64,000 bases of DNA from Nakamurella sp040546275 (lineage in GTDB: Bacteria; Actinomycetota; Actinomycetes; Mycobacteriales; Nakamurellaceae). Position 1 is the stretch's first letter, and the number at the start of each line of letters is the position of its first letter. Position numbers and translations under genes: made by a program. The notes under the pieces are model-generated. The model did no database searches, was not told the DNA's origin, and worked only from the letters and a program-made list of their open reading frames with translations. This document shows positions 43,753-51,123 of this stretch, one piece after another. The stretch lies in NCBI RefSeq assembly GCF_040546275.1, contig NZ_JBEPNO010000002.1, forward strand, positions 248,001-312,000. The letters run 5' to 3'.

Positions 43753-43829
43753 CGCGGGGTGGAGCAGCTCGGTAGCTCGCTGGGCTCATAACCCAGAGGT
43801 CACAGGTTCGAATCCTGTCCCCGCTACCA
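43753..43829 (+). tRNA. Initiator tRNA-fMet (CAT)
   Basis: 77 nt including an encoded CCA. The anticodon is CAT in the loop CTCATAA, and the anticodon stem has the three consecutive G-C pairs of initiator tRNAs (CTGGG/CCCAG). Position 1 (C) is unpaired with position 72 (T), the unpaired acceptor end required for formylation. The T-arm is ACAGG-TTCGAAT-CCTGT. The 3' end is the likely attachment site for the accessory DNA that follows. Confidence 0.97.
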
Positions 43830-44172
43830 CGGCACCACGGGAAGCCCCCGCCGACTCAGGTCGACGGGGGCTTCTTCGTATCTCGTGGACGTTTGCTCGC
43901 GCCGCGGCGAACGTCGAACCGTCAAGAAGCCAGTAGTAGTCCGCGCCGGTGACGTCGCTGATCTGTCGAGCGATCTGAACGAGATTCCGTGGCTGGCGCC
44001 CGTCACGCTCCCAGTTCCGCCAGCTCTCGACGGGTTGGCCGCAGGCAGCGGCGGCTTCTTTGACATTTCCCCAGCCCATCGCTTGGCGCAGGAGCGCCAG
44101 CCGGGCTCCGAAGGACGTCGACTCGGGGATCCAGCCGAAGGTGGGTGCTTCCTCAGATACGGGCCTTGTCAT
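43786..44172 (-). CDS. XRE-family repressor reading into tRNA-fMet
   Basis: A 128-residue helix-turn-helix protein. The HTH lies at about residues 22-65 (FGARLALLRQAMGWGNVKEAAAACGQPVESWRNWERDGRQP), and ALLRQAMGW...WRNWE is typical of phage and plasmid immunity repressors. The functional part probably ends near residue 95. The last 14 or so codons, ending GTGFEPVTSGL, are antisense tRNA and stop within its anticodon arm, and the stretch before crosses the terminator hairpin. It is divergent from the excisionase-like gene, with an operator-rich gap between, so it likely represses excision. Confidence 0.72.
   Translation of the reverse strand: MTRPVSEEAPTFGWIPESTSFGARLALLRQAMGWGNVKEAAAACGQPVESWRNWERDGRQPRNLVQIARQISDVTGADYYWLLDGSTFAAARANVHEIRRSPRRPESAGASRGAVVAGTGFEPVTSGL
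43841..43874 (+). terminator. Terminator of tRNA-fMet
   Basis: GAAGCCCCCG (43841-43850) pairs perfectly with CGGGGGCTTC (43865-43874) around a 14-nt loop, beginning 11 bases after the CCA end and followed by TTCGT. It overlaps the antisense repressor gene tail. Confidence 0.75.
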
Positions 44173-44264
44173 GACAGCAACTTATCAAGTTTTGCGTCAT
44201 TGCGGACGAATCGCCGCGCCAGTGGTGCTTGACATCATTCGGCTGAATTGCAAGCATGTAATGC
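44173..44264. promoter_or_regulatory. Operator region between repressor and excisionase-like genes
   Basis: 92 bases with three symmetric sequences: AACTT-ATC-AAGTT (44179-44191, just before the repressor start), TGCTTG-N19-CAAGCA (44226-44256) and GCAT-GTA-ATGC (44254-44264). The second overlaps a TTGACA -35-like hexamer at 44229-44234 facing the excisionase-like gene. This layout is expected for a divergent immunity switch, with the XRE repressor binding here. Confidence 0.5.
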
Positions 44265-44468
44265 ATGACACCACTTTCGGCCTTTCTGGGCACTACTGAG
44301 GCAGCTCGGTACATCGGACTAAGTGCGGCGACCCTGCGCCGTTACTACGACGACGGCGAGATTGCTGCTGTGCAGCTCCCTTCTGGGCGGCTCAAGTTCC
44401 GGCCAGAAGACCTCGACGCACTGATGACGCCATCGAAGTCTGCGGGCCGCTCGGCAGAAGCGTCATGA
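44265..44468 (+). CDS. Excisionase-like MerR-type HTH protein
   Basis: A 67-residue winged helix-turn-helix protein (LGTTEAARYIGLSAATLRRYYDDGEIAAVQLPSGRLKFRPEDLDAL), a complete helix_turn_helix_17 domain as found in excisionases (Xis) of actinobacterial elements. It binds DNA at recombination sites and can direct the integrase to excise. The ATG at 44265 lies immediately after the GCAT/ATGC palindrome. Its stop overlaps the next gene (ATGA). Its placement facing the repressor supports the excision role. Confidence 0.78.
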   Translation: MTPLSAFLGTTEAARYIGLSAATLRRYYDDGEIAAVQLPSGRLKFRPEDLDALMTPSKSAGRSAEAS

Positions 44469-45247
44469 GCCGAGTAGACAACAAGCATGTCGAGTCGCTG
44501 CTTCACGAAGTGGCGGTTGCTGGGTGGGAGTCGTCGTCCGGGCGTGAGCTTCTGACGGTGCATGCTCCGATGCTGGTCCGCAACGTCGCTGCCGCGTGGT
44601 CGAGGACCGCTGGTGAGTCGCTGGAGCGTGACCTGGTGTCGCGTGTGTGGGAAGTCTGGCGCGGTCTGATCATGCGCGATGAGATTGAAAATGCCGTGCA
44701 GATCGCACGTTTCGCAGTGAAGCGCTCCGCACCCCATACGGCGGCGATGGCGCAGTCGGGCATCGGCTCGGAGCGGACTCGTGGGCTTGTCGCGGCGGTG
44801 CGGGACAAGAAGGTCGGCAGGCTCTCCGAGCTTCCTGACACCTTGGTTACCAGTCACGGGGCGGCGAGCTCGGAGAGCCTGCCGAGGTGGGCGGTCCTGC
44901 TGGGCGTGCTGCTGGTGAAGGAGGGTTGGTCTTGGCCTGTCCCTGCGCTGGGCTGCATCGCTGACGTGATGTCGTCGGTGGCTGAAACTGCCCGCCGCCG
45001 GCGATCGCCGATGGCGTTCCACGACACGGGTGTCCCTGCGGAGACGTGGGGCGCTCTGGAGTTGCTGATATTCGGCGGTGGTCCCGGTGGGCTGCGGTAC
45101 CGGCGACCGCCGTCTGCGGCAGCGGTATGGGGTCTTCATGGCGACAGTGGGCTGCGGTCGGACGACCAAATCTTGCGGGTCGTGCGCGCCGCTGTGGCTG
45201 GTCGCCCGACGAGGGCCGGGCGGCCGCGGCTGGCGGTGTCCGCATGA
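44465..45247 (+). CDS. Unknown element protein
   Basis: A 260-residue soluble protein starting at an ATG that overlaps the excisionase stop. Its N-terminal half (SSGRELLTVHAPMLVRNVAAAWSRTAGESLERDLVSRVWEVWRGL) looks helical, like small sigma- or replication-associated proteins, but no motif is decisive. The C-terminus is Arg/Gly-rich (RRRRSPM and GRPTRAGRPRL). It is coupled to the next gene by ATGA. No function assigned. Confidence 0.6.
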   Translation: MSRVDNKHVESLLHEVAVAGWESSSGRELLTVHAPMLVRNVAAAWSRTAGESLERDLVSRVWEVWRGLIMRDEIENAVQIARFAVKRSAPHTAAMAQSGIGSERTRGLVAAVRDKKVGRLSELPDTLVTSHGAASSESLPRWAVLLGVLLVKEGWSWPVPALGCIADVMSSVAETARRRRSPMAFHDTGVPAETWGALELLIFGGGPGGLRYRRPPSAAAVWGLHGDSGLRSDDQILRVVRAAVAGRPTRAGRPRLAVSA

Positions 45248-46269
45248 CAGCGTCGGTGCCTAGCGGAAGCACGACGACGGTGCTGATTGGCGTCCAGATC
45301 ACGGAGGCCGCAGGGGTGCAGGACGTGGTTGAGGGACAGGGCGTGTCACGTCGGCACAAGCCGATCACCGAGGTGGAAGCCCGGTACCTGACCGAACGGA
45401 TTCGGATCGGCTTGGCGCAAGTGTGGCAGCTGCTGGAGTCCGCCTACGTCGATCGCGCGTGGGCGGCCCTGGGGTACCCGTCGTGGGACGACTACTGCGC
45501 GCGGGAGTTCGGCGAGACCCGTATCCCGATCCCCAAGGAAGAACGGGAGACGGTGGTCCGGTCCCTTCGGGAGGCTGGTCTTTCCTACCGCGCCATCGAA
45601 TCTGCGACTGACATGTCGTCACGAACGATCCGGCGGTCGGCAGACTCTACTGGGGCAAATGCCCCAGTAGACCAACCGGTCGTCGGGGTGAACGGCAAGA
45701 CGTATCAGCCAACATCGCCGCGGCCTGTACCTGCCGACGTTTCGGCTGACGATGTGATCGATGCCGAGATCGTTGCGGATGATGTCGACGATCTGATCGA
45801 GTGCGATACGTGCGGCGGGTCGCATCCACCGGAGGTGGCGGTGTGTCCGTACCTGGTGATTGCTGCTGAGGGATCTGGTGATACCGGTCAGGTGTATGGC
45901 CGGTCTAATTCGGTGGAATCAGGTGATCCGAATCAGGGTGCTGATGACGGGTTGGCTGGCAGCTACGACATTGGCGGCGATGACGTTTCGGACGAGAGTT
46001 TGGCGGTTCTTACGAGGTTGGGCGAGGCGGTCCAGCGGTTCACGGATTTCCGCGATGAGCTCGACGGGTTGGATTCGTTGGCGGAGGACGCCTCGGCGGC
46101 GTTGGACTATCTGTGCGCGAACAATGAGATCGCATTTCCCAGTGCCGGTATGGAAATGATGATCCGTGAGTCTGTTGCCGGTATTCGTCAGCAAATGGCG
46201 CAGCGCCTTTCGGAGGCGTTGATCCTGTGGGAAGGGATCGGCGCTCGTATCGAGGAATTCGCCTGGTAG
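45244..46269 (+). CDS. Element DNA-binding protein with GVNGKTY motif
   Basis: A 341-residue protein. The first part has a helix-rich region with EERETVVRSLREAGLSYRAIESATDMSSRTIRRSA, a HTH resembling resolvase/phage regulatory types, followed by the VVGVNGKTYQP motif seen in DNA-binding proteins of actinophages and integrative elements. The middle has an ECDTCGG...VCPY Cys cluster, and the C-terminal third is a helical, acidic domain. A degenerate copy of the ParB-site palindrome lies in it (45906-45921). The function is likely regulatory or partition-related, unproven. Confidence 0.6.
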   Translation: MTASVPSGSTTTVLIGVQITEAAGVQDVVEGQGVSRRHKPITEVEARYLTERIRIGLAQVWQLLESAYVDRAWAALGYPSWDDYCAREFGETRIPIPKEERETVVRSLREAGLSYRAIESATDMSSRTIRRSADSTGANAPVDQPVVGVNGKTYQPTSPRPVPADVSADDVIDAEIVADDVDDLIECDTCGGSHPPEVAVCPYLVIAAEGSGDTGQVYGRSNSVESGDPNQGADDGLAGSYDIGGDDVSDESLAVLTRLGEAVQRFTDFRDELDGLDSLAEDASAALDYLCANNEIAFPSAGMEMMIRESVAGIRQQMAQRLSEALILWEGIGARIEEFAW

Positions 46270-46450
46270 GGACGAATTATGCCGGGGGCGCGTGCTGGTC
46301 TTCCGGTACGTCCGCCGGCGGCTATCGCGGGGAGCTGCAGAAGCGTTGCTCTGTAGGAGGTGTCGGCGGATCTCCGTGGGTTCGCCGCGCCGTGCGGGCG
46401 AGGTAGGGCGGTTGCCATAGGGGACTTTCTACGGTGAGTGGGTTAGTTCG

Positions 46451-47344
46451 TTGACTGTTGACGCGTCTGATGGTTCAACGTCGGATGGTGTGTTGTTACC
46501 GCCATTCGCGTATTTCGGTGGGAAAGTGCGTGTCGCGGCACAGATTGTCCGGTTGTTGCCTGATCATGAGCATTATGTGGAGCCGTTCTGCGGTGGCCTT
46601 TCGGTGCTGTTGGCGAAATCGCCCGTCCTATTCGAGACGGTCAATGACTTGGATGGCGACTTGATGTTGTTTTGGCGGATGCTCCGGGACTTCCCGGCCG
46701 ACCTGGAGAGGGTGTGTGCGCTGACGCCCCATTCTCGCGGCGAGTACATGTCTGCGGCGGGACCCGGTGACGGGTGCGATGACTTGGAACGTGCCCGTCG
46801 GGTGTGGATTCGGTTGTCGCAGGGCCGAGCTGGTGGGCAGCGGGGGGCCGGGTGGCGGCACCACGTCGATCCGGGAGGGTCGACGCAGGGTATGCCGGGC
46901 CGTCTGGCCGGCTACGCGAGTCGGATCGGTGATGTCGCGGCTCGGTTGGGCAACGTGTCGTTGGAGTGCATGCCGGCTGTGGAGCTGATCGGGAAGTACG
47001 GGGCGGAGCCGAAAGCTTTGTTGTACTGCGATCCGCCGTATCTGGGTTCGACGCGGACGTCGCAGAACAACACTTACCGGACGGAGATGCGCGGCCCCGG
47101 TCAGCACCGAGTCCTAGCAGAGGCGGTGACCAGTTGCGCGGCGGCGGTTGTGGTGTCGGGTTATTCCTCGCCGTTGTATGACCGGCTGTACGCGGGCTGG
47201 TGGCGACGGGAAATCGCGTCGGCAACCGGGCAGGGGTCGGTGTGGGCGGCCCGCACCGAGGTGCTGTGGTCCAACCGCCCGTTCCGCGACGACACCGCCC
47301 AGCCTGGCCTGTTCGGCTCGGACGAGGCAGGTCCCGGCCGATGA
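46451..47344 (+). CDS. D12-class DNA adenine N6-methyltransferase
   Basis: A 297-residue orphan methylase. SAM-binding motif I is FAYFGGK near residue 20, and the catalytic DPPY motif is at residues 194-197. Between them EPFCGGLSVL and NDLDGDLMLFWRMLRD match the Dam/D12 class (PF02086). No cognate endonuclease is adjacent, so it is more likely for element protection or regulation than a restriction system. It starts at TTG 46451 after a 181-base gap. The stop overlaps the next gene (ATGA). Confidence 0.85.
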   Translation: MTVDASDGSTSDGVLLPPFAYFGGKVRVAAQIVRLLPDHEHYVEPFCGGLSVLLAKSPVLFETVNDLDGDLMLFWRMLRDFPADLERVCALTPHSRGEYMSAAGPGDGCDDLERARRVWIRLSQGRAGGQRGAGWRHHVDPGGSTQGMPGRLAGYASRIGDVAARLGNVSLECMPAVELIGKYGAEPKALLYCDPPYLGSTRTSQNNTYRTEMRGPGQHRVLAEAVTSCAAAVVVSGYSSPLYDRLYAGWWRREIASATGQGSVWAARTEVLWSNRPFRDDTAQPGLFGSDEAGPGR

Positions 47345-48621
47345 CGACGGAGTTGCACGATCGGTCGATGCCGGCGGGTGTGGTGGCTGAGGATGCCTCT
47401 CTTCGGGTGCGGTCGCGTCGCAAGCATCCGTTCGCGCAGATCCCCAAGGCGCTGTTCGAGGCGGAGGACGACGAGTCGCCGCCGATGTCCTCGCAGGCGG
47501 TCCGGTTGTGGCTGGTGTTGTCAGGCTTCACGTACCGCACCGATGAGGTGCGCGGTGATCCGACGCGGGCGGACCTGGCGGTGCGGTGCGGGTTCAAGTC
47601 GGTGCGGTCGGTGGACCGGTATCTGCGGGAGTTGTCCGACGGTGGCTGGCTGACTGTGGAGTCGCGGGTGTGGCCGCGGCATCGGGGGACCGGCGGGAAG
47701 CAACCGAACCTGTACATCCTGGAATGGGAACGCAAAGCGATTCTCGATTCCGAACCGACCGCTTCGATTGTGCCGAGCGATCCGGTAGCGGCCGTGGTGG
47801 GTGGGCGTGTTTCCGCAGGTGGGAGCAATGAGCATTCTGGTGCACGTTGGGGTGGCCCGGCGCAGGGAAACCCGGTACCGGTCGGTGTTCCCGCAGCTCA
47901 GAGCAATGAGCATTCCAGTGCACGTTGCTCTGACGGGGCTGTGGATAACCCGGAGCAATGGGCACAGGAATGCACCATCGATGAGCACCACAGTGCCCAT
48001 CCAATAAGGAATAAGAAAAAAGACCAAGAGAACTACCACCACCAGCAGCGCCCGGCTGGTCCGGCGAGTGCCGCTTCGTTGCGGTCGGGCATGGGCGGCC
48101 CTGGCGGGCCGCTGGTGGTGGTGGACGATCTTGACGATAGAAAGACCCTGGCGTCGGCTTTGGCGCGGGCCGTGGCGTTGGCGTTGCCTGAGGGTCTGCG
48201 GGTGAAACTGGACCGGCGCACGGTCGGTGAGATTTGCCAGGAGCTTGCTGGTGCCGGGTGGGAGCCCGTGGCGTTGGGGCAGGTCGTCGCCGGCCGGGGC
48301 TGGGAGGGTGCGCGCTCCGGCGGCCTGGTCGTGCAGTTCCTGCGAGGACTAGGCCCACCCGAACCGGCGAAACCTGGCCGCGTGGAACGACTGCCGTGGT
48401 GCGGGCTGTGCGACAGCACTCGGACCCGGTTCGTGTCCGCGCCTGCCGGCGGTGTGATGCGTTGCCCCCGGTGCCACCCACTGGGCGGCGGCAGTGGACC
48501 GCTCCGGGAACCGACCCCGATCCTGAGTGAGGATTCCCCGGCCCGGCAGGAGTTCCGCCGATTCATGGCAGAGATGGCGGAGCGCACCCGAGGCAAACGA
48601 ACCGCCGGAGGTGCCCGATGA
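47341..48621 (+). CDS. Winged-helix replication-initiator-like protein
   Basis: A 426-residue protein. Residues about 45-110 form a winged helix (SSQAVRLWLVLSG...TRADLAVRCGFKSVRSVDRYLREL) as in plasmid and integrative-element initiators. A low-complexity linker (about 150-250) contains NEHSGAR and NEHSSAR repeats that come from iteron-like DNA. The C-terminal region has a helical GEICQELAGAGWEPVALGQVV segment and a Cys cluster (WCGLCDSTRTRF and MRCPRCHP), a zinc finger. ATGA links it to the methylase and to a short reading frame after it. A role as Rep is inference. Confidence 0.65.
   Translation: MTTELHDRSMPAGVVAEDASLRVRSRRKHPFAQIPKALFEAEDDESPPMSSQAVRLWLVLSGFTYRTDEVRGDPTRADLAVRCGFKSVRSVDRYLRELSDGGWLTVESRVWPRHRGTGGKQPNLYILEWERKAILDSEPTASIVPSDPVAAVVGGRVSAGGSNEHSGARWGGPAQGNPVPVGVPAAQSNEHSSARCSDGAVDNPEQWAQECTIDEHHSAHPIRNKKKDQENYHHQQRPAGPASAASLRSGMGGPGGPLVVVDDLDDRKTLASALARAVALALPEGLRVKLDRRTVGEICQELAGAGWEPVALGQVVAGRGWEGARSGGLVVQFLRGLGPPEPAKPGRVERLPWCGLCDSTRTRFVSAPAGGVMRCPRCHPLGGGSGPLREPTPILSEDSPARQEFRRFMAEMAERTRGKRTAGGAR
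47807..48035. repeat. Iteron-like repeats and AT-rich tract (candidate origin)
   Basis: Two 43-bp copies (47807-47849 and 47885-47927) agree at 37 of 43 bases and share GAGCAATGAGCATTC then GTGCACGTTG. Two shorter related copies follow: 47953-47979 (GAGCAATGGGCAC...) and 47981-48000, with inverted arms TGAGCAC/GTGCCCA. Directly after is a purine- and AT-rich tract, 48001-48032 (AATAAGGAATAAGAAAAAAG), rare in this genome and a possible unwinding site. All lie in the linker of the replication-like gene. Confidence 0.55.
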
Positions 48622-48929
48622 ACGACTGGATGTGTCGTTGCTGGCCATGGCGTCGAGCCCCGATGGTGTTTCGAACTCCCGCGTTGCGGACCGTGCCGAG
48701 CGTCGGCGGCGGATGGTTCACGCAGGACAGTCCGGTGCCTGCCACAGATCTCGCATTGACCCGTTCGCAGTGTCGCAAGCACCGCCATTCAGGGGTAGAT
48801 GATCTCGGTCGGCCTAGCTCGCTGTACGTTGTTCGCAGTTTGAGCTGGTATCCGCGACTGCGGGTATCAGCGGAATCGCCGGCCGTTGCCGGGTTGCAGG
48901 TTCCGGTCCACGAGAGAGGCAGATGGCCA
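48622..48929. other. Region between replication-like and M14 genes
   Basis: 308 bases. A frame from ATG 48618, in phase with the M14 gene, stays open (MNDWMCRCWPWRRAP...), and another frame is open to 48802, but neither looks like a domain and both lack ribosome sites. The region may hold a promoter and a decayed gene end. Nothing else can be supported. Confidence 0.4.
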
Positions 48930-50528
48930 GTGCAACTGACTTCGAGTTTTCGCCGCAAGTCTGGTGCAGTAGCCAGCACCCACGACACACGCAATGAGGC
49001 GGTGGGTCGGCATCGCTGCGGCAACGGCGGTCAGGGTCGCAAGGGGGGCGTGACTGCCGGGTTGGCGTCTCTGGTCCTGCTGCTCGGTGCGTTCGTCGCC
49101 TCTCCGGTCGCCTCCGCGTCGACACCGATCAAGGCGGCAGCTCTGACAGCCAGCTCCACGATGTCGGGCGTTCGTCAGGTGAAGACGATCGGATACTCCC
49201 GGCAGCATCGGGCGATCGTGGCGTACGAGCTGGGTAACCCTGCCGCGCCGACGAAGGACCTGGTGTTGGGCAGTATGCATGGGTTTTACGAGGAGGCCGG
49301 TGAGCAGGTGGTTGCCGGGATCAAAGGTTTGGCGATCCCGAACGACCTGGATCTGTGGGTGATCTCGACGATCAATCCTGATGGGGATGTGTTGGGGCAG
49401 CATGCGAATGCTGCGAATGTGGATTTGAACCGGAACTGGCCGAATTTGTGGCAGTACAACGCGGGGAACCCGGGCAGTGCGCTGGACAATCACGCATCGG
49501 GACCGTATGCGTTGTCGGAGCCGGAAACCCAGGCGATGTACAACTTCCTGCGGTGGCTCAAGCCGGCCCGGGTCGTGTCGATGCATCAGCCGCTGGACGG
49601 GGTGGACACCACCGACGGTGGCGGTCTTGCCCAGGGACGGGCGTTCCGGGATGCGCTGGCGGCGAACCTGGGTTTGCCGGAGGTCCCTTTCACCTGTTTC
49701 GGGGGCTGCCACGGGTCAATGACCGGTTGGCTGACCAACTACACGTCCTCGGTGGCGATCACGGTGGAGTTCAACTGGTCGCCGAGCTCGTCGTACCTGA
49801 CCGGGCAAGCCGCCCGGGGCATTGTGGCGGCGTTGGGGGTCGGGGTGAAGCCGTGGGCTCCGCCGGCCCCGAAGCCGCGGCTGCTGGTGATCGGCGGAGT
49901 GAACCGGCCAACCGGTGTTTGGTCGACCGGGATCACCGTGACCGGTTGGAGTGCTGATCCTGCGCATGTGGGCTGGTCGAACACGGTGACGTTGTGGGTA
50001 GGTGGTCACCAGGTGACGGTCACTGCGAACGGACCCAGCGCAGCGGTTGACCGGATCCGTCACTTGCTGGGCGGCCACAGCTTCTCGGTGCGGATTCCGG
50101 CGAAGGCGGGCCGGTATGCGGTGTGTGTGGCCGCGCACGCCGCTCACGGGTCGACCAGCATCGCCCGTTTCCTGGGTGCCTGCCAGAGCGTGACTGTGCC
50201 GCAGCGACCAGCGATGCACGGCCACGTCGACATCGGCTCCGGTGTGAAGGGCGGGATCCGCGTTGCCGGGTGGGTCGTTGATCCGCTGCATCTGCTGTAC
50301 GGGGAGTACGCGCAGATCAAGGTCAACGGGCACCCGGTGGCAACGGTCCGGACCACGGTGAACCGGCCCGATGTGAACCGCCTGTTCAAAACGTCCGGGA
50401 CGCACGGCTTCGACGTCCTGGTCAAGGAGCCGCCCGGCCGTTACACGTTGACGGTGACCGCCCTGGCCACCGCCACCGCCAGTCAATCCGCCGTGCTGAA
50501 CACCCGTGTGGTCACGGTGCCCAACTGA
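48930..50528 (+). CDS. Secreted M14-like carboxypeptidase
   Basis: A zinc peptidase with a signal peptide. From GTG 48930 the n-region is long and basic and the hydrophobic core is TAGLASLVLLLGAFVASPVASA. The M14 domain covers about residues 85-290: SMHGFYEEAGEQ (first zinc site), NPDGDVL and VDLNRNWP, MHQP (second zinc His) and ITVEFNWSP (catalytic Glu). The first site has H-x-x-x-E rather than HxxE. Two C-terminal beta-rich repeats carry the phrases VGGHQVTV and VNGHPVATV (bacterial immunoglobulin-like). It probably trims peptides or peptidoglycan at the cell surface. Start uncertain. Confidence 0.75.
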   Translation: MQLTSSFRRKSGAVASTHDTRNEAVGRHRCGNGGQGRKGGVTAGLASLVLLLGAFVASPVASASTPIKAAALTASSTMSGVRQVKTIGYSRQHRAIVAYELGNPAAPTKDLVLGSMHGFYEEAGEQVVAGIKGLAIPNDLDLWVISTINPDGDVLGQHANAANVDLNRNWPNLWQYNAGNPGSALDNHASGPYALSEPETQAMYNFLRWLKPARVVSMHQPLDGVDTTDGGGLAQGRAFRDALAANLGLPEVPFTCFGGCHGSMTGWLTNYTSSVAITVEFNWSPSSSYLTGQAARGIVAALGVGVKPWAPPAPKPRLLVIGGVNRPTGVWSTGITVTGWSADPAHVGWSNTVTLWVGGHQVTVTANGPSAAVDRIRHLLGGHSFSVRIPAKAGRYAVCVAAHAAHGSTSIARFLGACQSVTVPQRPAMHGHVDIGSGVKGGIRVAGWVVDPLHLLYGEYAQIKVNGHPVATVRTTVNRPDVNRLFKTSGTHGFDVLVKEPPGRYTLTVTALATATASQSAVLNTRVVTVPN

Positions 50529-50539
50529 TAGCCGTGTTC

Positions 50540-50570
50540 CCCTTTGCGGGCCACCTGGCCCGGCAAAGGG
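50540..50570 (+). terminator. Terminator after the M14 gene
   Basis: CCCTTTGC-GGGCC-ACCT-GGCCC-GGCAAAGGG, a long stem with one bulged base, 11 bases after the stop. Followed by ATCG with no T-run. Confidence 0.6.
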
Positions 50571-50629
50571 ATCGTTGAACAGCCACATCTCCGCCGAGTG
50601 TCGGTCGATGTCGAGCGAAGGAAAGTCAA

Positions 50630-50902
50630 TTGAGCAGCGGGTTTCCGTTTGATCCGCCGGAAGTCGATCCGTTGACCTCTGACCGCCCCTGGCCCGCCAA
50701 GGCTGACGACTATGGTGCGGCAGGATGGCCTCCGACCCGCTGGGTGGAGTGCACCGATGCGGAGCGACCGGAGTACACCCCTCCCACCGAGCAGGAGATC
50801 AACGCGTCGGTGTTGGCGTTGCTGCTGCATATGGAAGGCCGGACAAGCCGCGGTGCTGAACACGCGGAGGTCGACGTCCCCCGCCCGGAATGCTCACTTT
50901 GA
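50630..50902 (+). CDS. Small unknown protein of the surface cassette
   Basis: A 90-residue hydrophilic protein starting at TTG (AAGGAAAG 5-10 nt upstream), MSSGFPFDPPEVDPLTSD. It is rich in Pro, Glu and Asp, with a short helix (EQEINASVLALLLHMEG). No family is recognised. It lies alone between the M14 gene terminator and the adhesin gene. Confidence 0.45.
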   Translation: MSSGFPFDPPEVDPLTSDRPWPAKADDYGAAGWPPTRWVECTDAERPEYTPPTEQEINASVLALLLHMEGRTSRGAEHAEVDVPRPECSL

Positions 50903-51123
50903 CGGCCAGCCGTCTACGTCCGGATGACGTCCGAGCGCATCTGCGTCTGATCCCCCCAAAAAACTCTGTTTCAGCATGTCCGAGCCAGGTGGGAGCCTGC
51001 GCCCTGACCCAGCTCCCCGCGCGCAGAAGCGCTTAGCTCACCCCTTCGCGGCCACAGCACCGCTTACAGCGGCGCAACCACGACACCGATGTGGCGGCCC
51101 TTTCAAGCGAAGGACGAACTCCC

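Noticed and set aside
43786..43829. GFEPVTSGL peptide as a true conserved C-terminus
   Set aside because: It is the translated antisense of a tRNA gene, a frequent annotation artefact; only its meaning for the integration junction was kept.
48527..48802. 91-codon frame overlapping the end of the rep-like gene
   Set aside because: No ribosome site or recognisable domain, Arg/Ser/Pro-rich composition as expected from GC-rich noise.
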